Source: Bradyrhizobium ivorense
GTDB lineage: Bacteria; Pseudomonadota; Alphaproteobacteria; Rhizobiales; Xanthobacteraceae
DNA: 64,000 bases
Direction: 5' to 3'
Assembly (NCBI RefSeq): GCF_900696085.1
Contig: NZ_CAADFC020000016.1
Coordinates: forward strand, 1,150,797 to 1,214,796
Shown: in pieces, positions 44,668 through 53,157 of the stretch
How positions within the stretch are numbered: position 1 is the first letter of the stretch
Layout: the number at the start of each line of letters is the position of its first letter
Notes under the pieces: generated by a model
Database searches by the model: none
What the model was told of the DNA's origin: nothing
Seen by the model: only the letters and a program-made list of their open reading frames with translations
Program-made: the position numbers and the translations under genes

Positions 44668-45819
44668 CTACATCGCCGGGACGTACTTCCCGTCCTTCAC
44701 CGTCAGCAGGATGCGCGAGCGGTCGTCGAGGCCGTAGCGGTCCTTTTCGGTCCAGTTATAGACGCCTTGCGTGGCGGCGATTTCCTTTTCCGAGATGAAG
44801 GCCTGGCGGATCGCCTCGCGGAATTCCGGCGTGCCAGGTTTCGCGGTCTTCAGCGCCGTCGGGACGACGCGCTTCAGCACCTCGAAGGCGTCGTAGGAAT
44901 GGCCGGCGAACTGGCTGCGGCTGTTGGCGCCGTACTTCGCTTCATAGGCGGTGTTGAGCGCAAGGCCCGGCTTCTTGGTCAGCGCGCTGTCCGGCTGGGT
45001 TTCCGGCGACATCACCGGGCCCGAGGCCATGATCACGCCTTCCGCGGCCGCGCCGGCGATGCGGATGAAGTCCATGCTGGCGGCGCCGTGGGTCTGGTAG
45101 ATCAGGCCCTTGTAGCCGCGCTCACGCAGCGCGGACTGCGGCAGCGCGGCTGCGGTGCCGGAGGCGCCGACCAGGATGGCGTCGGGATTGGCGGCGACCA
45201 GCTTCAGCACCTGGCCCGCGACCGAAGTGTCGGGACGCGCAAAGCGCTCCTCGTCGATCATGGTGAGGCCCATCGGCACCGCCTGCGCCTTGAAGTCGTT
45301 GACCCAGAGGTCGCCGTAGGAATCCGAGTAGCCGATATAGCCGACGGTCTTGATGTTGTGCGCCTTCATGTGCTCGTACAGCACCTTGCCCATGATCGGA
45401 ATCGACTGCGGCAGGTCGACCGACCACTTCATGCGCGCTTCGTTGATCGGAAACGGCGCCAGGCCGAAATGCGGAATGCCGGCCTCGTTGGCAACGGTCG
45501 ACACCGCAATGGTCGGCGGCGTGGTGCAGGAGCCCATGATGATGTCGGCCTTCGACTCGGTGACGAAGCGCCGCGCGTTGGTGGTCGCCGCGGTCGGATC
45601 GCCGCCGTCATCGAGCACGATCAGCTTCAGCGGCACGCCGCCGATCTCCTTCGGCACGAAATCGAGCGCGTTGCGCTCGGGGATGCCGAGCGCCGCGGCC
45701 GGCCCGGTGGTCGAGATCGAGATGCCGATGGTGATTTCGTTGGTCTGCGCCATTGCCGGCGCGCCCGGCAACGCGATCGCGGCCGCGAGCGCTGCTGCGG
45801 CGAGAGTAGACTTCTTCAT
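44668..45819 (-). CDS. ABC importer substrate-binding protein of the second LIV system
   Basis: 383 residues. Signal peptide (1-24, APAMAQ), then a type-I binding protein: ITIGISISTTGPAAALGIPERNALDFVPKEIGGVPLKLIVLDDGGDPTAATTNARRFVTE. It is only distantly like the four paralogs at 32.7-38.2 kb. It is the last gene of a minus-strand operon with an acyl-CoA ligase and crotonase and converges with the LivH/LivMG/LivF operon, so it very likely serves that importer. The ligand is probably the aromatic or hydroxycinnamate-type acid handled by the ligase (inference). Confidence 0.9.
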   Translation of the reverse strand: MKKSTLAAAALAAAIALPGAPAMAQTNEITIGISISTTGPAAALGIPERNALDFVPKEIGGVPLKLIVLDDGGDPTAATTNARRFVTESKADIIMGSCTTPPTIAVSTVANEAGIPHFGLAPFPINEARMKWSVDLPQSIPIMGKVLYEHMKAHNIKTVGYIGYSDSYGDLWVNDFKAQAVPMGLTMIDEERFARPDTSVAGQVLKLVAANPDAILVGASGTAAALPQSALRERGYKGLIYQTHGAASMDFIRIAGAAAEGVIMASGPVMSPETQPDSALTKKPGLALNTAYEAKYGANSRSQFAGHSYDAFEVLKRVVPTALKTAKPGTPEFREAIRQAFISEKEIAATQGVYNWTEKDRYGLDDRSRILLTVKDGKYVPAM

Positions 45820-45906
45820 ACATTCCTCCCTGCGGATATGTTTTTGGGTTTAAGCGGTTTTTGCGGGGCAATTCAGCCCCTTCTTTAGGTCATGAGCGGG
45901 CACGAT

Positions 45907-46329
45907 TTAGCCCTTCGTGAAGCGGTCGATCATCTCCTGCGGAAACGGTGCCGATTTCAATTTGTCGGGATCGTCGGGATGGCGGCCGACCAGCACCCGC
46001 GTCTCGAATGCCTCGATCGCAAGCGCCTCGCCCTTGAACACGCGGTGCGTCACCTCGAAGCTCGAGCGCTTGATGCCGTCGATCCGGGTCTCGATGGTAA
46101 TCCAGTCGCCATGGGTTGACGGGATGTGGAATTTCGCCCGCGTGTCGACCATGGGAATGCCGACCAGGCCGTATTTGTGCACGAGGTCCTGCTTCGAGAA
46201 GCCGGCGGCCTCGAACATGATCGAGGTCGAATCGTCGAACATCGCAAAGTAGCGCGGGTAGTAGACGATGTTGGCGGGGTCGCAATCGCCCCACTGGATC
46301 TGCACATCGCGCCGATGAACGAACATCAT
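45907..46329 (-). CDS. 4-hydroxybenzoyl-CoA-type thioesterase
   Basis: 140 residues, single hotdog domain. IQWGDCDPANIVYYPRYFAMFDDST holds the catalytic Asp17 of the Pseudomonas-type 4-hydroxybenzoyl-CoA thioesterase/YbgC class. It would release the free acid from an aryl- or acyl-CoA. The SDR gene lies 27 bases upstream and the binding-protein gene 87 bases downstream in the same operon. An alternative start two codons in cannot be excluded. Confidence 0.88.
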   Translation of the reverse strand: MMFVHRRDVQIQWGDCDPANIVYYPRYFAMFDDSTSIMFEAAGFSKQDLVHKYGLVGIPMVDTRAKFHIPSTHGDWITIETRIDGIKRSSFEVTHRVFKGEALAIEAFETRVLVGRHPDDPDKLKSAPFPQEMIDRFTKG

Positions 46330-46347
46330 TGACCTCGATCAGGACCC

Positions 46348-46356
46348 GATCATGCT
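46348..46356. repeat. Half copy of family A repeat
   Basis: GATCATGCT directly precedes (plus strand) the CTA of the SDR stop, exactly as at 221-230 and 10519-10528, but the other hairpin arm is missing. Confidence 0.6.
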
Positions 46357-47118
46357 CTAGCGCGGCGCCATTCGAAGCGCGGCATCGAGCCGCACCACTT
46401 CGCCGTTCAGATAGGGGTTGTCAATCATGTGCAGCGCCAGCGAGGCGAACTCGTCGGCCTGGCCGAGCCGGCGCGGGAACGGGATCGCGGCGGCGAGCGA
46501 ATCCTGCGCCTCCTGCGGCAGGCCGGCGAGCAGCGGCGTCATGAACAGGCCGGGGGCGATGGTCAGCACGCGGATGCCGAACTGCGCAAGCTCGCGCGCG
46601 ATCGGCAGCGTCATCGCGACGATGCCGCCCTTCGATGCCGAGTATGCCGCCTGCCCGATCTGGCCGTCATAGGCGGCGATCGAGGCGGTGCTGATCACGA
46701 CGCCGCGCTCGCCGGTCGCCAGCGGCTCGAGCTTGGACATCTCGGTGGTCGCCAGCCGCAGCATGTTGAACGAGCCGATCAAATTGACCTTGATCACCTT
46801 GTCGAAATCGGCCAGGGCCATCGGCCCCTCGCGGCCGATCACCCGTTTTGCGACGCCGATGCCGGCGCAGTTCACCAGCACCCGCGCCGGGCCGTGTGCC
46901 TTGGCGGCCTGCGCGACCGCGGCTTCGGCGGCGGCGGCATCGGCGACGTCGCAGACCAGCGCGATGCCGCCGATCTCGGCCGCGACGCTCTCGGCAAGTT
47001 TTGCGTTGAGGTCGCAGACCGCGACCTTGGCGCCCTGTGCGGCGAGCCGGCGCGCAGTCGCGGCTCCCAATCCCGATGCGCCTCCGGTGACGATGGCGGC
47101 CTGGTCCTTCAACTGCAT
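46357..47118 (-). CDS. SDR dehydrogenase, 3-hydroxyacyl-CoA dehydrogenase type II-like
   Basis: 253 residues. Cofactor motif VTGGASGLGAATARRLAAQGAKVAVCDLN with Asp for NAD preference, NCAGIG, catalytic Ser near ISTASIAAYDGQIGQAAYSASKGG (Tyr-x3-Lys). The pattern is that of HSD17B10/3-hydroxyacyl-CoA dehydrogenase type II. In this operon it would oxidise the 3-hydroxyacyl-CoA made by the crotonase. The stop codon abuts a half copy of repeat A. Confidence 0.9.
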   Translation of the reverse strand: MQLKDQAAIVTGGASGLGAATARRLAAQGAKVAVCDLNAKLAESVAAEIGGIALVCDVADAAAAEAAVAQAAKAHGPARVLVNCAGIGVAKRVIGREGPMALADFDKVIKVNLIGSFNMLRLATTEMSKLEPLATGERGVVISTASIAAYDGQIGQAAYSASKGGIVAMTLPIARELAQFGIRVLTIAPGLFMTPLLAGLPQEAQDSLAAAIPFPRRLGQADEFASLALHMIDNPYLNGEVVRLDAALRMAPR

Positions 47119-47152
47119 GACGCTCTCCTCTCAATTCGGTTCAGTTCAAAAT

Positions 47153-49024
47153 TCAGTCCAGTGTCATCACGGATGGCGGCGGTGCTGGCGCATACAGCAT
47201 CTCGACCACATCAGCGCGATGCTCCAGCACCGCGCGCTGATTGATCGAGCCCTTGTCCGTGACCTCGCCGCGGTCGATCGACAGCGGCGTGTCGAGCAGG
47301 ATCGCGCGCCTGATCCGGTTCGACGAGCCGGTGGCCCCAGTGAGCACGCGCGCGAAGCGTTCGCGGAAAGCTGCGCGCACCTGCGGATCATTGGCCGCGG
47401 CGGCGATGTCGCCGGCCGGCAGGTTCGGATTGATCAGGCGGCAGCCGTCGAGATCGAGGATCACGATCGCGGCGAGTTCATCGCGGTTGAGACCGGCAAT
47501 CACGACGTCGCGCACCAGCGGCGCGCAGGTGCCGACGAAGCGCGCGCGCAGCGGGCCGACGCTGACCCAGGTGCCGCTCGCCAGCTTGAAATCCTCGGCA
47601 ATGCGGCCGTCGAAATCGAACCCGGCGTCGAGATCGCCGGCATTCGCGGGCTTCAGCGCGTCGCCGAATTTGTAAAAGCCCTCTTCGTCGAACGCTTTTG
47701 CGGTCAATTCGGGCTGCCGCCAGTAGCCCGGCGTGACGTTCGGCCCCCTGGCGCGCACTTCGAGTTTGCCATTGTTCGGCACCAGTTTCGCATCGTTGCC
47801 CGACACCGGAAGCCCGACATGGCCGGAGCGGCTGGTCTCGGGGCGCACCGACATGAAGAACGGCGAGGTCTCGGTGGCGCCGAGCCCGGTCAGCATGGGC
47901 ACGCGATAGCCCTTCTCCTGCATCGCAAGTGCGTCGAGGCTGTTCCAGACGAACGGCGACAGCGCCGCGCCGGAGAAGAACATCGCGTGCAGCCGGCCGA
48001 AGAATTTTGCCCGCAGCGCGGCGTCGTCGCGCAGATAGGGCAAGAGCGATTCATAGCCCTTGGGCACGTTGAAATAGACCGTCGGCGAAATCTCCCGCAG
48101 GTTTCGCACGGTCTCCTCGATGCCGCCGGGCATCGGCTTGCCCTCGTCGAGATACATCGAGCCGCCGTTGTAGAGCGTCAACCCGATATTGTGGTTGCCG
48201 CCAAAAGTGTGATTCCACGGCAGCCAGTCGACGATGACAGGCGGCTCGTCCTTCAGGAACGCCAGCGTCTCGCGCAGCATCACCTGGTTGGCGCAGATCA
48301 TGCGCTGGGTGTTGATCACAGCCTTGGGATTGCCTGTGGACCCCGAGGTCAGCAGGAATTTGGCGATCGTGTCCGGGCCGATGCCGTCATGCACGGCATC
48401 GAGGTGCGGGTGCTCCGGCGTCGCCAAGAGGTCGGCGAGGCGTGTCACGTCGCGGCCGGGCACGGCGCCACGGCTCGCTGCGATCTCGACATCGGCAGCC
48501 ACATTGGCGCGCAGCGCTTCGGCAAATTTGTCGGCGTCGTCGGCAAACACCAGGCCCGGCGTCAGCAGCTTGATGACGAAATTGAGCTTGCCGTAGTCGC
48601 GCGACACCAGCGAATAGGCCGGCGACGCCGGGCAGAACGGCACGCCGGCATAGAGCGCGCCGAACGCAACCAGCGCGTGGTCGATCGAATTGCCCGACAG
48701 GATCACCAGCGGCCGCTCCGCCGACAGATTGCGCGCGATCAGCGCGGAAGCGATGCGCCGCGTGGTCTGCAGCAGCTCCGCGTACGTGACCTGCCGCCAG
48801 CCGCCACCGGCGGCGCGCTCGGCCATGAACACGCGGTTGGGCTCGGCCGCCGCCCAGTGATGCAGGCGATCGGTGATGCGGACGGGATAGTCGGCGAGCT
48901 TGGCCTTCGGCCGCAGATAGATCGTGCCGTCGGCGCGGCGCTCGACCGTGACGGCGGGATTGCCGAACGAGATCGGGCGTAGCGGATGCTCGCCGGTTGC
49001 GGAGGCGGACGGCGCGGCGCTCAT
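47153..49024 (-). CDS. Feruloyl-CoA-synthase-like acyl-CoA ligase
   Basis: 623 residues from ATG 49024, which overlaps the crotonase TGA (ATGA). AMP-forming ligase: FLLTSGSTGNPKAVINT (A3), MLTGLGATETSPF (A5), KFGDALKPANAGDLDAGFDFDGRIAEDFKLASGTWVSVG (A7-A8). The long form with RPISFGNPAVTVERRADGTIYLRPK at the start is that of feruloyl-CoA synthases. It should activate an aromatic or hydroxycinnamic acid to its CoA ester. The A8 region reads GRIAEDFKLASGTWVS instead of the usual GRxKD, as in the Fcs branch. It lacks the C-terminal PTGK-like lysine loop seen in PimA. Confidence 0.87.
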   Translation of the reverse strand: MSAAPSASATGEHPLRPISFGNPAVTVERRADGTIYLRPKAKLADYPVRITDRLHHWAAAEPNRVFMAERAAGGGWRQVTYAELLQTTRRIASALIARNLSAERPLVILSGNSIDHALVAFGALYAGVPFCPASPAYSLVSRDYGKLNFVIKLLTPGLVFADDADKFAEALRANVAADVEIAASRGAVPGRDVTRLADLLATPEHPHLDAVHDGIGPDTIAKFLLTSGSTGNPKAVINTQRMICANQVMLRETLAFLKDEPPVIVDWLPWNHTFGGNHNIGLTLYNGGSMYLDEGKPMPGGIEETVRNLREISPTVYFNVPKGYESLLPYLRDDAALRAKFFGRLHAMFFSGAALSPFVWNSLDALAMQEKGYRVPMLTGLGATETSPFFMSVRPETSRSGHVGLPVSGNDAKLVPNNGKLEVRARGPNVTPGYWRQPELTAKAFDEEGFYKFGDALKPANAGDLDAGFDFDGRIAEDFKLASGTWVSVGPLRARFVGTCAPLVRDVVIAGLNRDELAAIVILDLDGCRLINPNLPAGDIAAAANDPQVRAAFRERFARVLTGATGSSNRIRRAILLDTPLSIDRGEVTDKGSINQRAVLEHRADVVEMLYAPAPPPSVMTLD

Positions 49025-49812
49025 GTCGGCTTCACCTTGGCGGTCTTGCGGTCGAGGAAGGCGCGAATGCGCTTCTTGGCTTCCTTGTCGCTCTGCGCCA
49101 CCGTCGCCATCAGCGATTCCATCAAGAGGCCGGTCTGCGGATTGGCCTCGGCGATCATCGGCAGCGCCTGCAGCACGGCGAAATTCGTCAGCGGCGCGTT
49201 GGCGGCGACGCGTTCGGCGAGCTCCAGCGCCTTCGGCAGCGCGCCGCCGTCCTCGGTGAGATATTGCGAGAAGCCATAGGCCGCGCCTTCGGTTGCGGAG
49301 TAGACCCGGCCGGTCAGCATCATGTCGATCATCCTGGGCACGCCGATCAGGCGCGGCAGCCGCACCGATCCGCCGCCACCGACGAAGATGCCGCGCTGTC
49401 CCTCGGGCAACGCGAAATAGGCCGACGGTTCGGCCACCCGGATATGCGCGGCGCAGGCGAGCTCCAGCCCGCCGCCGATCACCGCGCCCTTCAGCGCGGC
49501 GATCACAGGCACGCGGCAATATTGCACGCGGTCGAACACCCGGTGCCACATCTGGGAATGCACCAGGCCCTCGGTGGCGTCGCGCTCGCTCAATTCGGAG
49601 AGATCGAGCCCGGAGGAGAAATGGTCGCCGATGCCGTGGATCACCACCGCGCCGATTTCGTCGGGAAGGTTGGAAAAGCAGTCCTGCAGCGCCAGGATGA
49701 TGCCGTCGTTCAGCGCATTGCGCTTGGCGGGACGGTTCAGCCCGACCATCAGCACCGCACCCCGCGTCTCGACCTGGAGCAGCGAGGCGTCACTGGCGGC
49801 GGCGTTTCCCAT
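49021..49812 (-). CDS. Crotonase-family enoyl-CoA hydratase
   Basis: 263 residues. Oxyanion-hole segments are HFSSGLDLSEL and LKGAVIGGGLELACAAHI, with the acidic region LPEGQRGIFVGGGGSVRLPRLIG. It could be an enoyl-CoA hydratase or a hydroxycinnamoyl-CoA hydratase-lyase, and the ligase partner favours the aromatic side. It lacks the strongly conserved features I would need to call it HCHL. First gene of the operon; a perfect AT-rich dyad lies 23 bases upstream. Confidence 0.87.
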   Translation of the reverse strand: MGNAAASDASLLQVETRGAVLMVGLNRPAKRNALNDGIILALQDCFSNLPDEIGAVVIHGIGDHFSSGLDLSELSERDATEGLVHSQMWHRVFDRVQYCRVPVIAALKGAVIGGGLELACAAHIRVAEPSAYFALPEGQRGIFVGGGGSVRLPRLIGVPRMIDMMLTGRVYSATEGAAYGFSQYLTEDGGALPKALELAERVAANAPLTNFAVLQALPMIAEANPQTGLLMESLMATVAQSDKEAKKRIRAFLDRKTAKVKPT

Positions 49813-49834
49813 GGCGTTATTGCTTCCTGTTCAG

Positions 49835-49857
49835 AATAGTTATGTTTTATAACTATT
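49835..49857. promoter_or_regulatory. Perfect inverted repeat before the crotonase operon
   Basis: Arms AATAGTTAT and ATAACTATT around GTTTT, a perfect 9-bp dyad in an AT-rich patch, 23 bases before the crotonase ATG. It shares the AACTAT half-site with the dyad upstream of livH-2, but with wider spacing. Probable operator for the MarR regulator at 40115. Confidence 0.6.
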
Positions 49858-49915
49858 GGGAGCAAAGTCAATACGCAGGGGGCGACGGCAAGTTTGTCGC
49901 GCCTCTGTCAGACCC

Positions 49916-50047
49916 GTCATCCCCGCGCAAAGGCTCCGCCTTTGTCGCTGGAGGCGCACCTCTTGCGAGCCTCGAAGGATCGACGGCCACCGGCCGGGCC
50001 GATTCATCCTTCGAGGCTCGCCGAAGAGGCTCGCACCTCAGGATGAC
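49916..50047. repeat. Palindromic repeat, family E (copy 2)
   Basis: GTCATCCCCGCGCAAAGGCT...CGAGCCTCGAAGGAT and ATCCTTCGAGGCTCG...CACCTCAGGATGAC. Together with the next repeat it fills the 410-base gap before the Rap1a-like gene. Confidence 0.87.
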
Positions 50048-50074
50048 GGGTTGGTTAGCTCAGCTCGCTCCGGT

Positions 50075-50195
50075 GTCATCACCCGCGCATGCGGGTGATC
50101 CAGTATTCCAGAGACGGCAGTGCTCGAGCCGAAAGGCCGCGGCGTACTGGATCGCCCGGTCCATGTGCGCAATTGCGCACAGGCCGGGCGATGAC
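50075..50195. repeat. Palindromic repeat, family D (copy 4)
   Basis: GTCATCACCCGCGCATGCGG...GATCCAGTATTCCAGAG and GGCGTACTGGATCGCCCGG...GGCCGGGCGATGAC, with an extra inner hairpin TGTGCGCAATTGCGCACA. Confidence 0.88.
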
Positions 50196-50222
50196 AGTGT
50201 GGATGGGGACGCAGCTTCGCAG

Positions 50223-50582
50223 CTACCGGCCGCCGGGCTTTTCGCACGGGTACGTGTCCTGCAGCCCCCACAGCAGCAGGGAGGCGACCAGCCAGTCGCC
50301 TTTGGCCGAACGCTTTTCGGCGGACTTGAGCATGATCTCTTCGGTCTGCTCGATGCTCAGCACGAGGGTTTCGGGCATGCAGAACATCTGCTGGCCGCCA
50401 TGGCTTTTCAGCCAAGCGTTGGACGCCATCATGCCGCCGCGCGCGCCATCCAGGTACATCTGATTGAAGATGCGGAAATTCTCATTCTTCGGGTTGCGAT
50501 AGGATTCAAGGCGCACATCGACGGCAGCAGCGGGGGCTGCGGTCAGCAGCAAAAGGCATGCCGACATTATCCACTTGGTCAT
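50223..50582 (-). CDS. Small exported protein, Rap1a/Tai-like
   Basis: 119 residues from ATG 50582. Signal peptide (1-20, AAPAAA), then FNQMYLDGARGGMM, FCMPETLVLSIEQTEEIMLK and LVASLLLWGLQDTYPCEK. The two cysteines and the Gly/Cys-Pro spacing resemble the Rap1a/Tai immunity-protein fold (T6SS amidase-effector immunity). The match is by eye only; no T6SS effector gene is adjacent, so a housekeeping periplasmic role is equally possible. Confidence 0.6.
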   Translation of the reverse strand: MTKWIMSACLLLLTAAPAAAVDVRLESYRNPKNENFRIFNQMYLDGARGGMMASNAWLKSHGGQQMFCMPETLVLSIEQTEEIMLKSAEKRSAKGDWLVASLLLWGLQDTYPCEKPGGR

Positions 50583-50680
50583 CGCAACGGTTCCTCGCAT
50601 CGTCCTTGCCGATTGCCGACAGTATACATCTCCCCGCGAGGCGGGAGAGCAGTTTCGGCGACGGACGGAAGGCTGAACGC

Positions 50681-51142
50681 TCACAACACCTGATGCACGT
50701 CGATCACGACACGATCGGCGTGGCGGGCGGCGGAGGCGATGAAGATGTGCTGCATCAGCCAGCGATAGTTTTCGGCGCCGGTTTCGAATTTGGGCACGGT
50801 GCGGAAATAGATCAGCTTTGGATCGACAGGCTCGCCGCGCTTCAGCTTCTGCAACAGATCCACCGGCCCGAAGCGGATGCCGCGGTTCTCGACATAAACT
50901 ACGGCGCCGTCGTCGGTCTCGAAGGCGTATTTTGCCTCGAGCTCGATCAGCTCGTTGGGACGGATGATCTGGAAGTCGGCGCCGAACGGCAGCACCTTGC
51001 CGTTGATACCCTCGCCCCTCACCTCGCCGCCGATGATCGGGATGATGCGGCGGACGCCGCTGCCGATGTCGCCGGCCGACGTCACCTCCGCGATCCTGGC
51101 GGTGATGGTGAAGACGTAGCGCGTCTGAATCTCTGGAACCAT
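50681..51142 (-). CDS. DUF3237 protein
   Basis: 153 residues matching the DUF3237 pattern: an N-terminal FTITARIAEVTSAGDIGSGVRRIIPIIGGEVRG, then GKVLPFGADFQIIRPNELIELEAKYAFETDDGAVVYVENRGIRFG and ending VPKFETGAENYRWLMQHIFIASAARHADRVVIDVHQV. A lipocalin-like or allene-oxide-cyclase-like barrel has been suggested for this family; the function is unknown. It sits 4 bases after the TRAP permease gene in the same operon, so it is tied to the TRAP substrate. Confidence 0.88.
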   Translation of the reverse strand: MVPEIQTRYVFTITARIAEVTSAGDIGSGVRRIIPIIGGEVRGEGINGKVLPFGADFQIIRPNELIELEAKYAFETDDGAVVYVENRGIRFGPVDLLQKLKRGEPVDPKLIYFRTVPKFETGAENYRWLMQHIFIASAARHADRVVIDVHQVL

Positions 51143-51146
51143 CGGG

Positions 51147-52463
51147 TCAGCCTATCATCCGCTGCGGCAGCCAGGTCGCGAGCAGCGGGAACAGGATCAG
51201 GATCACCAGGCGGATCAAGTCGGTGATCACGAAGGGCAGCACGCCGACGAAGATCGTCGACATGTTGACGTCCTTGATCACGCTCTTGATCACGAACACG
51301 TTCATGCCGACCGGCGGGTGGATCAGGCCGAGCTCGACGGTCATCACGATGATGATGCCGAACCAGATCGGGTCGAAGCCGAGCGCGGTGACCACCGGAA
51401 ACACGATCGGCACGGTGAGGATCACCATCGCCATCGCATCCATCAGGCAGCCGAGCACGAGATACATCAACAGGATCAGCGCCAGCACGCCATAGGGGCC
51501 GATGCCGAGCCCGGTGAGGAACGCCGTGACGTTCTGCGGCGTCTGGGTGATGGTGAGGAAATAGCCGAAGCACAGCGCGCCGATCAGCACCGTGAACACC
51601 GCGGCCGCCGTACGCGTCGCCTGCAGCAGCGATTGCAAAATGCCGTCCTTGCTCAGCTTGCCGCGCAGGATGCCGATGATGAAGGCGCCGACGGCGCCGA
51701 CCGCGCCGGCCTCGGTCGGGATGAAGAAGCCGCCATAGAGGCCGCCGATCACGAACAGGAACAGCAATAGCGGCGACCAGACGTCGCGCAACGCGACCAG
51801 CCGCTCGCCCCACGACGCTTTCTTGCCCGCCGGCAAAAAGCCCGGCCGGGCCACGCCGATGATGCCGATCGTGATCATGTGCATCAGGATCGCGAGCAGG
51901 CCCGGCACCACGCCGGCGATGAACAGCTTTCCGATGTCCTGCTGGGTGATGATGCCGTAGACCGCGAGCACGGTGGACGGCGGCAGCATCGCCCCCAACG
52001 TGCCGCCGACCGCGATCACGCCGGTCGCGAACGACTGCGGATAGCCGAAGCGGCGCATCTCGGGATAGGCCACCGCGGAGAAGGTCGCGGCGGTCGCGAC
52101 CGAGGAGCCGGAGATGGCGGCAAAGCCGCCGCAGGCGCCGATGGTGGCGATGCCGAGCCCGCCCTTCCAGTGCCCGACAAAGGTGTTGGCGGCGCGGAAC
52201 AGCTCGCGGCTGATGCCGGAGACCGACACGAAGGCGCCCATCAGCAGGAACATCGGGATCACGCCGAACGAATAATCCGTCACCGTGCGCATCGTGGTCT
52301 GACCGACCAGTTTGAGCGCCGGCGCGAAGCCGGTGAGGTAGCCGAAGCCGGTGATGCCGACGAGGCCCATCGCCATGCCGACAGGCACGCGCAGCAGCAT
52401 CAGGACGAACAGGCTGACGAAGCCGACGACGGCGACGGTCTCGGGGCTCAGGTCAAGACTCAT
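51147..52463 (-). CDS. dctM: TRAP transporter large permease (DctM)
   Basis: 438 residues with about 12 membrane helices. Segments such as PMFLLMGAFVSVSGISRELFRAANTFVGHWKGGLGIATIGACGGFAAISGSSVATAATF and GGTLGAMLPPSTVLAVYGIITQQDIGKLFIAGVVPGLL are typical of DctM. It couples Na+ or H+ flow to solute uptake with DctP and DctQ. DctQ ends 6 bases before it. Confidence 0.94.
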   Translation of the reverse strand: MSLDLSPETVAVVGFVSLFVLMLLRVPVGMAMGLVGITGFGYLTGFAPALKLVGQTTMRTVTDYSFGVIPMFLLMGAFVSVSGISRELFRAANTFVGHWKGGLGIATIGACGGFAAISGSSVATAATFSAVAYPEMRRFGYPQSFATGVIAVGGTLGAMLPPSTVLAVYGIITQQDIGKLFIAGVVPGLLAILMHMITIGIIGVARPGFLPAGKKASWGERLVALRDVWSPLLLFLFVIGGLYGGFFIPTEAGAVGAVGAFIIGILRGKLSKDGILQSLLQATRTAAAVFTVLIGALCFGYFLTITQTPQNVTAFLTGLGIGPYGVLALILLMYLVLGCLMDAMAMVILTVPIVFPVVTALGFDPIWFGIIIVMTVELGLIHPPVGMNVFVIKSVIKDVNMSTIFVGVLPFVITDLIRLVILILFPLLATWLPQRMIG

Positions 52464-52469
52464 CGCCGT

Positions 52470-53036
52470 CTACTCCGCGGTCTTGATCTTGGCATCATGG
52501 ATATCTTCCGGATGGAAGATCAGGCGGTAGGTGCGGATCGCGATCAGCAGCACCGCGGAGACGTCGCCGATCCACGACACCAGGAAGAACGGCCAGATCG
52601 GCACGCCGAGATCCATGGTGACGATGTGGCCGTTTTTGGTGTCGATCACCTTGTCGATCAGCGTGTAGGTCTGCACCGTCACCACGAACAGCAGCACCAG
52701 CGTCGCAAAGATGTCGATCCAGCGCTGGTAGCGCGGCGAGGCGTTGGCCCAGACCAGGTCGACGGTGATGTGGGTGCCGCGATAGCTGGTGGCGGCGATG
52801 CCCCAGAAGATCAGGATGCCGAGCAGGAACTGGCCGAAATTGTAATAGTCGGGAATCGTCACCGAAAAGAATTTGCGCATGAACACCGCGGTGAAGGTGT
52901 TGAGCGCGACCACGCCGACGAAGAATGCCGCGACCCATTCGATGGAATCGATGAAGCGGTCCATGAAATTCTTGCGCGCCGGCTCGGGTGGGCCGGTGAT
53001 GACGCCGTCTGGGGAGACTTCGGAATTGGCAGCCAT
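52470..53036 (-). CDS. dctQ: TRAP transporter small permease (DctQ)
   Basis: 188 residues with four membrane helices after a 25-residue cytoplasmic start. The WGIAATSYRGTHITVDLVW segment between helices 2 and 3 is a DctQ hallmark. It pairs with DctM. Confidence 0.92.
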   Translation of the reverse strand: MAANSEVSPDGVITGPPEPARKNFMDRFIDSIEWVAAFFVGVVALNTFTAVFMRKFFSVTIPDYYNFGQFLLGILIFWGIAATSYRGTHITVDLVWANASPRYQRWIDIFATLVLLFVVTVQTYTLIDKVIDTKNGHIVTMDLGVPIWPFFLVSWIGDVSAVLLIAIRTYRLIFHPEDIHDAKIKTAE

Positions 53037-53059
53037 GGGAACGACCGTTGTGAGAAGCC

Positions 53060-53154
53060 GTCATTCCGGGGCGCTCGCGAACGCGAGCGAACCCGGAATC
53101 CGGAGATTGCGGAGCGAGATTCCGGGTTCGCGCTAACGCGCGCCCCGGAATGAC
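53060..53154. repeat. Palindromic repeat, family B (copy 4)
   Basis: GTCATTCCGGGGCGCTCGCG... and ...CGCGCGCCCCGGAATGAC, with inner GGAATCCGGAGATT and AGATTCCGGG. It lies between dctP and dctQ within the operon. Confidence 0.9.
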
Positions 53155-53157
53155 AGA

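Noticed and set aside
47153..49549. 798-residue version of the Fcs-like ligase
   Set aside because: The first 175 codons lie antiphase within the crotonase gene; ATG 49024 overlaps its stop in an ATGA and begins the family similarity.
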